Source: Sinomonas sp. ASV486
GTDB lineage: Bacteria > Actinomycetota > Actinomycetes > Actinomycetales > Micrococcaceae
Length of the DNA stretch: 64,000 nucleotides
Reading direction: 5' to 3'
Assembly: GCF_030908215.1 (NCBI RefSeq)
Contig: NZ_JAVFJK010000007.1
Location: forward strand, 1-64,000
Shown here piece by piece: positions 26,627 to 35,232 of the stretch. Every line of letters begins with the position of its first letter. Position 1 is the stretch's first letter. The position numbers were made by a program, and so were the translations under genes. Under the pieces are notes generated by a model. That model did no database searches. It was not told the DNA's origin and worked only from the letters and a program-made list of their open reading frames with translations.

Positions 26627-27718
26627 CTACTTCTCGCAGGCGATGCCGTCGCCGTCGCGGTCCAGCGCGGGCCGGTAGCCGGGCTGGCCGCGGTACAGCG
26701 GTGCCGCCCCGGCGGCCTTCGCCGCCGTGCAGTTCGCGTAGTAGGCACCCGCCGGTGCAGGCGCCGGTGCCGGTACAGCAGGGACCGGTGCCGGTGCTGC
26801 GGGGGCCGGTGCCGCGGCAGGGGCGGGGGCGGGCTGGTCAGTGGGGGCGAGCTGGTCGGGGCAGTCGGTGAGGATCCGGGCGATGGCGTCATGCTCGGCC
26901 TGGGTGACCCAGAGGCTGTAGGTGGCCTTGACCGAAACCTGCCGGGCCACATAGGTGCACCGGTAGGGCCTGTTCGGCGGCAGCCAGGTCGCCGCGTCCC
27001 CGTCGCCCTTCTGCTCGTTGGTGGGCCCGTCGGTGGCCTGCAGGTTCAGCGGGTCGTTGGCCAGGGTGGTGCGCTGGGCGGGGGTGAGCTGCTGGGCACC
27101 CTTCTGCCACGCGTCCGAGAGGGCCACGACGTGGTCGATCTGCACCGCGGTGCTGGTCGCGTTCCCGCGCACGAACTGGATCGCCTTCCCGGTGTACGGG
27201 TCGGCGAGAGTGCCGGAGGCGACCTTGCAGGGGACGCTGTTCACGTACGCGACGCCGGTGAGGTCGCGCCTGAGGATGTCGTTCCGGGTGTCGCACCCGT
27301 TGTGGTCCACATCCGCCCAGGCGGGGCCGAACTGGGCCCGGTCGTAGCCGGTCTTCGGCGCCCGGCCCTTCACCGGCAGCTTCGCCAGCAGGTCCAGGGC
27401 CCTGGTCGCGTACGCGGGCTGCGCGTTCGGCGCCGACCCGTCCGCCGCGACCGCGGCGTCCGGGTCCAGCGGCTCGCCCGTCGCAGACGGCGTCGGGCTG
27501 GGGGTCTTCGTCGCCGTTGCGGCAGATGGCGTCCGGGTAGGGGCTGCCTGCACCGCCGGCGCGGCAGCGCCGCAGCCGGCCAGGAGCAGCACGAGCGCCG
27601 CGCCTGCAGCGGCTGCCCCCAGGCCCTGCCAGGGCCGGACGGCGCAACGCGATGCGGGCATGCCGGGATCAGTGGGCGTCTTCGGTCCGTTGCCGCACGG
27701 CGGCTGGGCGTGGCTCAT
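26627..27718 (-). CDS. Exported HNH nuclease with Excalibur domain
   Basis: 363 residues from ATG 27718 (an in-frame ATG at 27736 is an alternative). After a basic leader comes a hydrophobic helix ending in a lipobox (ALVLLLAGC), so it is probably a surface lipoprotein. A Thr/Pro-rich linker leads to a GmrSD-type HNH (DUF1524-like) domain: DVDHNGCDTRND, QIDHVVALSDAW, and NDPLNLQATDGPTNEQKGD. A Pro/Ala linker leads to a C-terminal Excalibur calcium-binding domain (YYANCTAAKAAG, DRDGDGIACE). The family is thought to degrade extracellular DNA, or to act in uptake or competition. It is a single gene on the island. Confidence 0.88.
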   Translation of the reverse strand: MSHAQPPCGNGPKTPTDPGMPASRCAVRPWQGLGAAAAGAALVLLLAGCGAAAPAVQAAPTRTPSAATATKTPSPTPSATGEPLDPDAAVAADGSAPNAQPAYATRALDLLAKLPVKGRAPKTGYDRAQFGPAWADVDHNGCDTRNDILRRDLTGVAYVNSVPCKVASGTLADPYTGKAIQFVRGNATSTAVQIDHVVALSDAWQKGAQQLTPAQRTTLANDPLNLQATDGPTNEQKGDGDAATWLPPNRPYRCTYVARQVSVKATYSLWVTQAEHDAIARILTDCPDQLAPTDQPAPAPAAAPAPAAPAPVPAVPAPAPAPAGAYYANCTAAKAAGAAPLYRGQPGYRPALDRDGDGIACEK

Positions 27719-27990
27719 ATTCTCTTGTTCCCCCATGGTGAGAATTTCCGGTCTCGGGCCCCGGCGGTGCGGGCCGGGCCGACAAGGCCTGAGTCTAGGT
27801 CCCGCCACTGCCCACAGGGACGGAACGCGCCGGAGCGGCTGGCCTCACGCGCAGTGCCGGGGTCCGAGGCAGGCCACCGGGCCCCGATCGGGCAACAGGC
27901 TGTTGCGCGATCGGGGTCGACTGCGGAGGGCGCCGGGCTGGGGGCCAGGGGCCCGGAGCCGCTCGCGGCAGCGCGGCCGAAGAGCATCCG

Positions 27991-28735
27991 ATGGAGGCGA
28001 CTAGGGTGATTCCCATGGCACAGCTCGAGCCCAACCTGCCCGGCGGATACGCGGACGCTCTCGCCTCGCTCAAGTCCCAGGTCAGGGCGGCCCAGCACCA
28101 TGCCCAGCGCGTGGTGAACACCGCCATGATCGAGCTCTACTGGGGCATCGGCCGCACGATCCTCCAGAGGCAGGAGACCGCGCCCTGGGGGAGCAAGGTC
28201 CTGGACCGTCTCGCCTCTGACCTGCGGGCCGAGTTCCCCCACATGAAGGGGTTCAGCCGGCGCAACCTCTACTACATGCGCGCCTTCGCCGAGGCGTGGC
28301 CCGAGCAGATTGTGCAGACGCCGTCTGCACAGATCACCTGGAGCCACAACGTCGTCCTGCTCGACAAGGTCCCGGACCACCAGACCCGCCTCTGGTACGC
28401 AGCCAAAACGGTCCAGCACGGTTGGTCGGTGGCGGTGCTCGAGCACCACATCCTCACCCGGCTCCACACCCGTGCCGGGGCTGCGCCGAACAACCTCGAG
28501 GCGCGCCTGCCGGGGGAGGGGACGGACCTGGCACGGGAGGTCGCGAAGGACCCACTGGTGCTGGACTTCCTCGGCCTGACCGAGGAGGCCGACGAGCGCG
28601 CCATGGAGGAGGCCATGACCCTGCGCATGTCCCAGACCCTGGCCGAGTTCGGCCCCGGGTTCGCATTCGTCGGGCGCCAGTACCGGCTCTCGATCGAGGG
28701 CGACGAGGACTACTTCATCGACCTCCTCCTCTTCC
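27991..28735 (+). pseudogene. DUF1016 (YhcG-type) nuclease, 5' part, interrupted
   Basis: Residues 1-248 of a DUF1016 protein; ATG 27991 or 28015 are possible starts. The N-terminal DUF1016 domain is intact: AMIELYWGIGRTI, GFSRRNLYYMRAF, and SHNVVLLDKVPD. The PDDEXK nuclease half begins with FAFVGRQYRLSIEGDEDYFIDLLLF, which includes the metal-binding Asp, then coding is broken by a transposon at 28735. The rest of the gene is at 36483-36817. Joined through the shared TCTTCC hexamer, the halves give one frame of 358 codons (357 residues), the normal family length. As it stands the fragment reads into transposon DNA and stops at 28809, so the nuclease is inactive unless the element excises. Confidence 0.9.
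28730..28735. repeat. Hexamer TCTTCC at the left transposon junction
   Basis: Last bases of the 5' DUF1016 fragment. The same hexamer is at 36483-36488, the first bases of the 3' fragment. Tn554 also leaves a hexanucleotide core at its junctions. Confidence 0.75.
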
Positions 28736-28848
28736 TTATCTACAGCTACGCAATGGCGAGGTCCGTAGTTGTCCAGCGAGACCCAGCCTGTCGTCTGTCT
28801 GCCATGTAACTGACGTAGGGGCGAGAGCTTGTTGCGCGGGATGCCGTC

Positions 28849-28885
28849 TGCAGCGTTTGTATCGGTCAGTGATACAAACGCTGCA
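28849..28885. repeat. 15-bp perfect inverted repeat near the transposon left end
   Basis: Arms TGCAGCGTTTGTATC (28849-28863) and GATACAAACGCTGCA (28871-28885) with a 7-nt loop, 113 bases inside the left end and 169 bases before the KAP gene. There is no T-run after it. It could be a recombinase or regulator binding site, or an RNA hairpin in the KAP leader. Confidence 0.8.
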
Positions 28886-29053
28886 CTCCGTTGGCTCGTC
28901 CGAAGCCGCGAAACGCAAAGCGCCGGTGCGGCCTGATCGATGAGTCTCTGCGGTCCGGGGTCGTAGACTCGGGCAGGCGTGCGACAACAGCCCGAGGGAC
29001 TACCTCCCTTGGGCTGCAAGCGGCGGTGAACCAGACGTGGACTAGGGGGCGTT

Positions 29054-31123
29054 ATGGCAGAGGATCTCGACGAACTGCGACCGCCGGTCGACCACCCGAT
29101 CACCACGTCCAAAGAGGACTCACTCCAGCGCGCTCCGTTGGCGCATGATTTCGCCAAGAGCCTGCGATCACTCAGCACTGATCAGGGCGTCGTTGTCGGC
29201 GTCCTCGGTCCTTGGGGCGTCGGCAAGAGTTCCTTCATCAATCTGATGAGGGAAGAGTTTGCGGCGGATCCCGCCCTCACTGTCGTCGATTTCAACCCTT
29301 GGCTCTTTTCGGGAACACAACAGCTCACGGACTTCTTCTTCGCTGAGTTGTCGTCCCAGCTTCGACTCAAAGACGGCAGCCGTTTCGGCGCGATCGCAGA
29401 TCGCATCGACGAGTACAGCACGGTCCTGAGCCCGTTGGCCCTCATCCCGGGCTTCGGCTCCTGGTGGGATCGTTCGGTCAAGGCGCTTCAATCGGCCAAC
29501 AGCATCCGCAAGAAGCGCGCCAGCGCAACGTCCAAGCGGACCAAGGTGGCAGACGCACTCGAACAGGTTGACCAGCCAATCGTGGTCGTAGTCGATGACA
29601 TCGACCGACTTACAACTCCTGAGATCCGCGACATCTTCAAGCTCGTGCGCCTCACGGCCAGCTTTCCCAACCTGATCTATGTGCTCGCGTTCGATCGCCA
29701 TCGCGTCGAAGCAGCCCTCGACGAAGACGGTGTCCCTGGGCGGGCATATCTGGAGAAGATCATCCAACTGGCCTTCGATCTTCCTGCTGTCCCCGATACC
29801 CTGCTACGTTCGAAAGTCTTCGCGGAGCTCGACAGAATCCTCGAGGGCCTCGAAGACTCTCTCTTCGACTCCACGCGATGGGCCGACATCTACTTCGAGC
29901 TCGTGGAACCACTGATGTCCAACATGCGGGACGTGTCCAGGCTTGCCCTCTCTGCCAAGTCGACGATCAATGCGCTGCACCAGGACGTCGAGCTCGTTGA
30001 CGTCATCGCCCTGGAAGCCATACGAATCTTCCGGCCCGAGATCTTTGCAGACCTCCAGTCAGTACGAGCATTGCTCACCAACATTGGATCATTCACGGAC
30101 CTGCTGCTCAGGCAGCACAAGGCCAGGATGGAGGAGGTACTTGAAAAGTCCGGGAACGCTGATTTCGTCAAGAACGTCATCAGACGACTGTTCCCGGCCG
30201 CCCAGCGCCTCTTTGAGAACTACTCGTATGGCCCGGGTTCATTGAGCCAGTGGCGCCGCCAGCACAGGGTCGCACATGCCGACTTTTTCTCGCTCTACTT
30301 GGATCGGGTCGCTCCCGCAGAATTGGCCTCGTTCCGTTCGGCGGAGCACGCGTTCACTTTGATGACCGAGGCTTCGGAACTCGACGAATTCCTTGATTCA
30401 ATCCCCGATGAAAGTGTCGAGGATACGATTGGCGCGCTCGAGGCATACGAAGGGGAGTTCCCTCTGGAAGCCGTCGTGCCGTCCGCTGTCGTCCTCCTTA
30501 ATCGAATACCGAAGCTACCCCATCGGCCGAATCAAGGGGTCTTCGGGATCAGCCGGCCTGACCTGACCGTCGTGCGGGTCGTGGTGAGAATGCTGCGGCC
30601 CATTGAGGACGAGAGCGAACGCGAGACTATCGTGCGCCGAATTCTCGCCAATGTGCACAGCTATTCGTCTCGGTTTCTCCTCATCCGCTCAATCGGCCAC
30701 ATCGAAGGCAGCGGATCGCGGCTCATCAGTGAGCCCGTCGCGGCGGAGCTGGAGGGCCAACTTGTCGATGAAGCCCGATCAGTCCTGCCCACTGACTCCG
30801 GCCAAGAATGGGACCTGCTTCGCGTGTATCTTTTTGCCACGTCCAGGGACGGAGAAGCCAGTCCCGTCAACGTCTCAGGCAATCCAGAGTTCGTACGGGA
30901 TCTTCTGGCTTCAGCTAAGTCCTACCGTCGAACGCAGGCAATGGGTTCGCGGCATGTGGACATCGAGCCGGAACTTGCATGGGATGCGCTCGTGAAAGTA
31001 ATCGGGGAGGACCAACTTAGGGAAAGCGTCGCTTTGCTCCGCCAGACCGACGCCGAAACGGAGCTTGTCGGCCTTGCAGAGAAGTATCTGTCTGGATGGC
31101 GCCCGCCGGAGTGGCCGGAATAG
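29054..31123 (+). CDS. KAP-family P-loop NTPase
   Basis: 689 residues from ATG 29054 (GGGGG upstream). Walker A GPWGVGKSS is at 52-60, and Walker B VVVVDDIDRL at 177-186, with the DDIDR form typical of KAP NTPases. Between them a weakly hydrophobic segment (about 122-138) sits where KAP proteins often carry membrane helices. The remaining 500 residues are helical without a recognised domain. Characterised relatives include PifA of plasmid F, which blocks phage T7, and QatA of a defence system, so an anti-phage role is possible. GC content is lower than in the host genes. It is the main cargo of the Tn554-like element. Confidence 0.85.
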   Translation: MAEDLDELRPPVDHPITTSKEDSLQRAPLAHDFAKSLRSLSTDQGVVVGVLGPWGVGKSSFINLMREEFAADPALTVVDFNPWLFSGTQQLTDFFFAELSSQLRLKDGSRFGAIADRIDEYSTVLSPLALIPGFGSWWDRSVKALQSANSIRKKRASATSKRTKVADALEQVDQPIVVVVDDIDRLTTPEIRDIFKLVRLTASFPNLIYVLAFDRHRVEAALDEDGVPGRAYLEKIIQLAFDLPAVPDTLLRSKVFAELDRILEGLEDSLFDSTRWADIYFELVEPLMSNMRDVSRLALSAKSTINALHQDVELVDVIALEAIRIFRPEIFADLQSVRALLTNIGSFTDLLLRQHKARMEEVLEKSGNADFVKNVIRRLFPAAQRLFENYSYGPGSLSQWRRQHRVAHADFFSLYLDRVAPAELASFRSAEHAFTLMTEASELDEFLDSIPDESVEDTIGALEAYEGEFPLEAVVPSAVVLLNRIPKLPHRPNQGVFGISRPDLTVVRVVVRMLRPIEDESERETIVRRILANVHSYSSRFLLIRSIGHIEGSGSRLISEPVAAELEGQLVDEARSVLPTDSGQEWDLLRVYLFATSRDGEASPVNVSGNPEFVRDLLASAKSYRRTQAMGSRHVDIEPELAWDALVKVIGEDQLRESVALLRQTDAETELVGLAEKYLSGWRPPEWPE

Positions 31124-31201
31124 GCGCACGACGCGGAGAACCCTGTGCTCTCATGTGCCCGTCGGACCGACTCCGGCGGTCGAGCAGGCAAAGAGTTTGG
31201 G

Positions 31202-31849
31202 CTATTTCTCGAGGGCGGGCATTCCGAGCCGGGCGCAGATCTCCGGTTCTCCCGGGATGACGGCGACGGTGTTGTCAACGACGCATTCGGCCAGATGCGG
31301 GATGTAGTGACCGAAGCGGCCCAACAGGTCTGGGTCCGACGCGAGCGGGTGCCCGTTCTGGTCCTTGTAGTTATGGCCGGGGACGACGCTCCCGGGTACG
31401 GGGGACACGAAGCCCGTGGGGATGAGGTCGTCGGTGAACCCGGCGGGGTTCATTAGCCCCTGACTCCAGACACGGCTGCAGAGGTTCACGGGGTCGCTGA
31501 CTTGCCTCATACCCGCGTTCCTGTCGTCCGGGTTCGGTCCCTTCTGCGCGTCGAACCCCGTGTCGAAGATGCCAGCTGTGATGTACGGCGGCATGGTCGA
31601 CCCGGGGGGCCTAGTGGTGAGATCGGCGTGGAAGTAGCAGCGGATGTCCCGCTTGTCGTTCACCGGTGCGAGTGCCGTGTAGATGCCGGCCGCGGTGGTG
31701 CCGACCAGCGCTGTGCCAGCGACGGCGATGACCGCCGGGAAAGCAGGCCACCTGCGGACGGGCTTGGGTTTGCGGCGCGCTTCCTGGATGAGCAAGTTCC
31801 GGACGCGGTCCTTCGTGTCCTTCGGATAGGTCACTTCCGACAGGTTCAT
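31202..31849 (-). CDS. Membrane protein coupled to ECF sigma factor (anti-sigma candidate)
   Basis: 215 residues. A short cytoplasmic N-terminus (about 35 residues, with no zinc-binding HxxxCxxC) is followed by one membrane helix (AVIAVAGTALVGTTAAGIYTAL) and an extracytoplasmic domain of about 155 residues with three Cys. Its ATG overlaps the stop of the ECF sigma gene in an ATGA junction, the usual arrangement for a sigma/anti-sigma pair. It could equally be a sigma-dependent sensor without anti-sigma activity. It converges with the KAP gene, 78 bases apart. Confidence 0.6.
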   Translation of the reverse strand: MNLSEVTYPKDTKDRVRNLLIQEARRKPKPVRRWPAFPAVIAVAGTALVGTTAAGIYTALAPVNDKRDIRCYFHADLTTRPPGSTMPPYITAGIFDTGFDAQKGPNPDDRNAGMRQVSDPVNLCSRVWSQGLMNPAGFTDDLIPTGFVSPVPGSVVPGHNYKDQNGHPLASDPDLLGRFGHYIPHLAECVVDNTVAVIPGEPEICARLGMPALEK

Positions 31850-32454
31850 GACATCCTCGCTTCAACGATCTTGGCGTCGATTTGGTCGACGTGCTCGGCT
31901 CCGTTCAGTCTGGCCAGCTTGGCCCGTGCCCGGTGCAGCCGGGACTTGACCGTGCCGGGCCGCACGCCGAGGGCCTTGGCAGCCTCTTCCTGGGTAAATC
32001 CGCTCATCAGGCACAGAATCACGACGTCCCGTTCCCCGTCGTTCAGCCCCGCGGCGGTATCAAGCAGCTCTCGCACCACGCGTTCAGCGTCGAGCCTCGA
32101 CGCGACGGCCTCGGCGTGGTCGGCCTCAAGTTCGCCGTGGCGCGGGTCCGAGTACGGCAACCTTGCAAGGAAATCGGCATGCCTGCGGGAAGCCCTGGCA
32201 CGGTTGCGGTTCGCGTTCGTGGCGACCCCGAGAAGCCACGGCAGAACCGTGTCTCTCTCCGGCCTGAGCCTGTTCCGTTGTCGCCACGCCTCCAAGAACG
32301 TGACCGAGACGAGCTCTTCCGCGTCGTGCCAGGACCCACAGCGGGAAAGGCAATACCGGAAGACTGCGTTGGCGTGTCGGTCGAAAAGTACCCCGAAGGC
32401 CTCGGCGTCGCCGGCGATGCACTTGCGCCACAGATCTTCGTCGGGTTCCCCCAT
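31846..32454 (-). CDS. ECF RNA polymerase sigma factor
   Basis: 202 residues from ATG 32454 (AGG just upstream; the frame stays open to 32583 and the start could be up to 43 codons earlier). Region 2: FGVLFDRHANAVFRYCLSR and DAEELVSVTFLEAWR. Region 4: DGERDVVILCLMSGFTQEEA followed by ALGVRPGTVKSRLHRAR, a HTH. It would direct polymerase to promoters under control of the coupled membrane protein. It lies on transposon cargo and its targets are unknown; the KAP gene could be one, but no matching promoter motif could be defined by eye. Confidence 0.85.
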   Translation of the reverse strand: MGEPDEDLWRKCIAGDAEAFGVLFDRHANAVFRYCLSRCGSWHDAEELVSVTFLEAWRQRNRLRPERDTVLPWLLGVATNANRNRARASRRHADFLARLPYSDPRHGELEADHAEAVASRLDAERVVRELLDTAAGLNDGERDVVILCLMSGFTQEEAAKALGVRPGTVKSRLHRARAKLARLNGAEHVDQIDAKIVEARMS

Positions 32455-32551
32455 CAGCCTCATGCCTCGTAGTGTCCGCAGGACCCGAAAAGGTTCCCGG
32501 TTCGCAAAATGGTCTTCGAGACGGTCCATCAGTCCGTCGGGGCCACCCGTT

Positions 32552-32956
32552 TCATCCTGTTGTTCGATTTCGCGGGGCCCCACCAGCCAAGCGGAGCTCG
32601 CCGTAGGCGATTTCGAGTTGTTTGCGCAGTGCCTGGTTTTCCTCGCGCAACTGCTTGTTACGGGCTAAGAGGTTTTCGACCTTCGCCAGCAGGGAGGCGG
32701 GGGTCGTTCGCTGGTTTGTGGGGATCCCAGGCTTTCGGCCGCCATTCGCGTCGTTCAGTTCTCGGAGCGCTGCGATGACGTCCGCCTGGGCGTAGATGTA
32801 GGCGCGGGAAACACCTGCCCTGCGAGCCACCTCGGTGACGTTCGCGGTTTCCCCACTTGCGTGGAGGTCTCTCAGGACGGCGACGACGCGTTCTCGGGAG
32901 GCGGCCTTGCGCTCGGCGGCGGCCTTGGCCAGATGGCGGCTGTTGTCAGCTCGCAC
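32552..32956 (-). CDS. tnpC: Tn554-type transposition protein TnpC (DUF6262)
   Basis: 134 residues, GTG start at 32956, overlapping the tnpB stop by 11 bases. An N-terminal basic helix leads to a HTH (VTEVARRAGVSRAYIYAQADV, about 40-60) and then a coiled coil (LLAKVENLLARNKQLREENQ and onwards). Size and layout match TnpC/DUF6262 proteins found third in Tn554-like operons, where TnpC influences orientation and frequency of transposition but is not strictly essential. It is intact. Confidence 0.85.
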   Translation of the reverse strand: MRADNSRHLAKAAAERKAASRERVVAVLRDLHASGETANVTEVARRAGVSRAYIYAQADVIAALRELNDANGGRKPGIPTNQRTTPASLLAKVENLLARNKQLREENQALRKQLEIAYGELRLAGGAPRNRTTG

Positions 32957-35232
32957 GATTGGCCTCGCTGGCTCCCGTCATTTCGGCCCGGCCGCCCACG
33001 ACAACTTCGTTGGGCGAGCAGCCTCGGCATGCCCCGATGATGCGGGTGAGGTTCTCTAGGATCTCTTCGTTCTTCTCAACGATGCGACTGTGGCCCTTGG
33101 ACTTTGAGACGTCGATGAGCTCCAGCGTCGTCCGCAGTTGGGCCTCGTGCTGGGGGAGGAACTCGGGAGTGGTGATGAACAACGGGCAGGTTAGGCAGGG
33201 GTTGGCGTGCTCACAGGCGCTCTGGACGGGCATTCCGCAGAAGCCGTTCGGGAGGGTCTGCTTCGCCCTGTCCAACCCAGCTCGCGACCACTGTGCGTCC
33301 GCCAGAGGATGGTCCTCCGAAAGGGTGACCTCTTCTCCGCGAGCGTTGATCTTCCGCGCCCTCTCCCAGCTGGCGCGGACGGTCTTGTCATGCAGCCGGG
33401 CGTAGTGGTTGGTCATCTCGGCGGAGGTGTGATCCAGAAGCTGCTGCACGATGTGCTGCGGCACATCCCTATTTATAAGTCGCGTGCCGAACGTGTGCCG
33501 GAACTGGTGGGGCGTGATTTTGACCGGCCGTCCCAGCTCATCAGATACGGCTATGGCCGCGAGCCACCTCTTGAAGTGGTTGCGGAACCCCTCGGGTTGG
33601 AGTGCCTTGGTGCCGTCAGGGTTTGACTTGTATGCGGGGAATAGTACGGCAGCCGAGCCCGCCTCGTAGCGATTCCGGACTCGAAGCTGTTGCGCCTTGA
33701 TGCGCTGGGCGGTTCCCTCGTCCACCGGGGCGTAGGCATCGCGCTTCATCTTGTGGTTGTAGTAGGCCAGATATGGGTTGCCGTCGCCATCGACAACGAG
33801 GCAGTCCAGCTGCAGACCGATCGCGTCTGAGATCCGCAGCCCGCACCGGATCATCAGCTCGAGAACGAGACGGTAGTCGGGATTGGCCATCTTCGCGACG
33901 TTGGCCTCGTCCTCGATCTGGGACATGACGAACTCGCTGACCGCCCGTGCGGGCAGCCGCTCCGTCAGCCGCGGTATGTCCTGGGGATAGATCGTGCTCG
34001 AAGCGGGCAGCCCCGGCGCCCACTCGTACTGATGCACGTCGCGCAGGAATGCCCTCACCGCACACAGGTGCTTCGCCCCTCGACTCTGCCCTCTGAACAC
34101 GCATGCCGAGATCCGCTGCCCACCCTTCGATCAGGGACCTCGAGAGCTCCTCAGCTGAGTGCGGAATGGCGTCGCCCGCCTGGAGGTATTGGCCGAAGTC
34201 CGTGAGGGAGCCGAGGTCGAGCGTCACGGTGTTCACGACGAAGCCCCTGCTGAGCCTGTGGCGGGTCCAGCGCTTGACGAGATCCCGCAGCCAAGGGATG
34301 CGGAAAGGGACGAAGTCCAGTTTCCGCCTCGGGTATTCCGGATGGCCGAGGCGGGCGAGTCTCCACGAATCGCGTTCGTACTCGGTCCGCCACCCGGCCC
34401 CGTTCAGGAGAGTGTCCACCTGCTCATAGCCCCAAGCGAGGAAGGATACCGAGGGGCGGCCCCCCGGCCCGGGATTGATCAGCCTCTTCCACTCCTCAGG
34501 GGTGTGGTCGAGGAAGCTCTGCGCCCCCGTGGAGCGCAGCAAGCGCATCGCGCGATTCCACATGTACACATTGGCGCGGCGCCGCCCGTGGTCCGCCCAG
34601 CATTGGAAGGCGTACTGGATCTCCAACGCGAGCTGGTCCGGGAGGCCCCTGAGATCGAGTGCCGGGACGCCAGCCTCGTAGATCTTCACGACGAAATCCT
34701 CCAAGGTCATGCCCGGATTGTGCACACCGATTCTCTTCCACTGGGCGAAGTGGTTCCCACAGAAGACCTGCTTGCCATCCCTCCACAGCCCGCAGTCGGG
34801 GAACTGGCATTCGAGCTGGGGCCCGATCTCAGCGAGCGGGGACGCCCGGCTGGCCCACTGCGCGGGATCCTCAGCGGAGCCGTACAGCCTCCAGAGTCGC
34901 GCGTGGCGGCTGCACAGGCCGTGGCTCTTGCGGGCGAAGAGGCACCCACTGACGGTGCAGCCGGAATATGTGTGGATCGGGGTAACCGTTGACAGCCAGA
35001 CGTCCCAATCCGCGCCTCGGGCCCTTGCATGTTTCCACCTCTGCGAGTGCGCGTTGCAGAGGTCCTTCCGCGTGAAGGCCTCGTTGTCGCAGGATGCCAC
35101 CTTGCAAATGCCGTACGAGAACATGGGGTGCGCGGCCAAAGCGACCAGGATGTCCTTCCTGAACTCGGGCCGGACAGCCGCGGTCAGTATCCCCAGGGCG
35201 GAGTCGGCCGGTGCCAGAAGAGGGGAGGCCAT
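32946..35232 (-). pseudogene. tnpB: Tn554-type recombinase TnpB, frameshifted
   Basis: About 760 codons in two frames. The 5' part runs from ATG 35232 (overlapping the tnpA stop as TGATG) to about 34100, and carries three zinc-knuckle-like repeats C-x4-C-x(9-10)-C-x2-H at residues 43-62, 92-110 and 132-151. The 3' part (about 34100 to 32946) is one frame over: FRGQSRGAKHLC onward, with catalytic Arg in IRCGLRISDAIG, His-x-x-Arg in TPHQFRHTFGT, and DHTSAEMTNHYARL supplying the Tyr, then a Cys-rich tail. A single-base indel near 34100 explains the break; a sequencing error, programmed shift or true mutation cannot be told apart. If real, the recombinase core is not made in full length. Confidence 0.85.
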
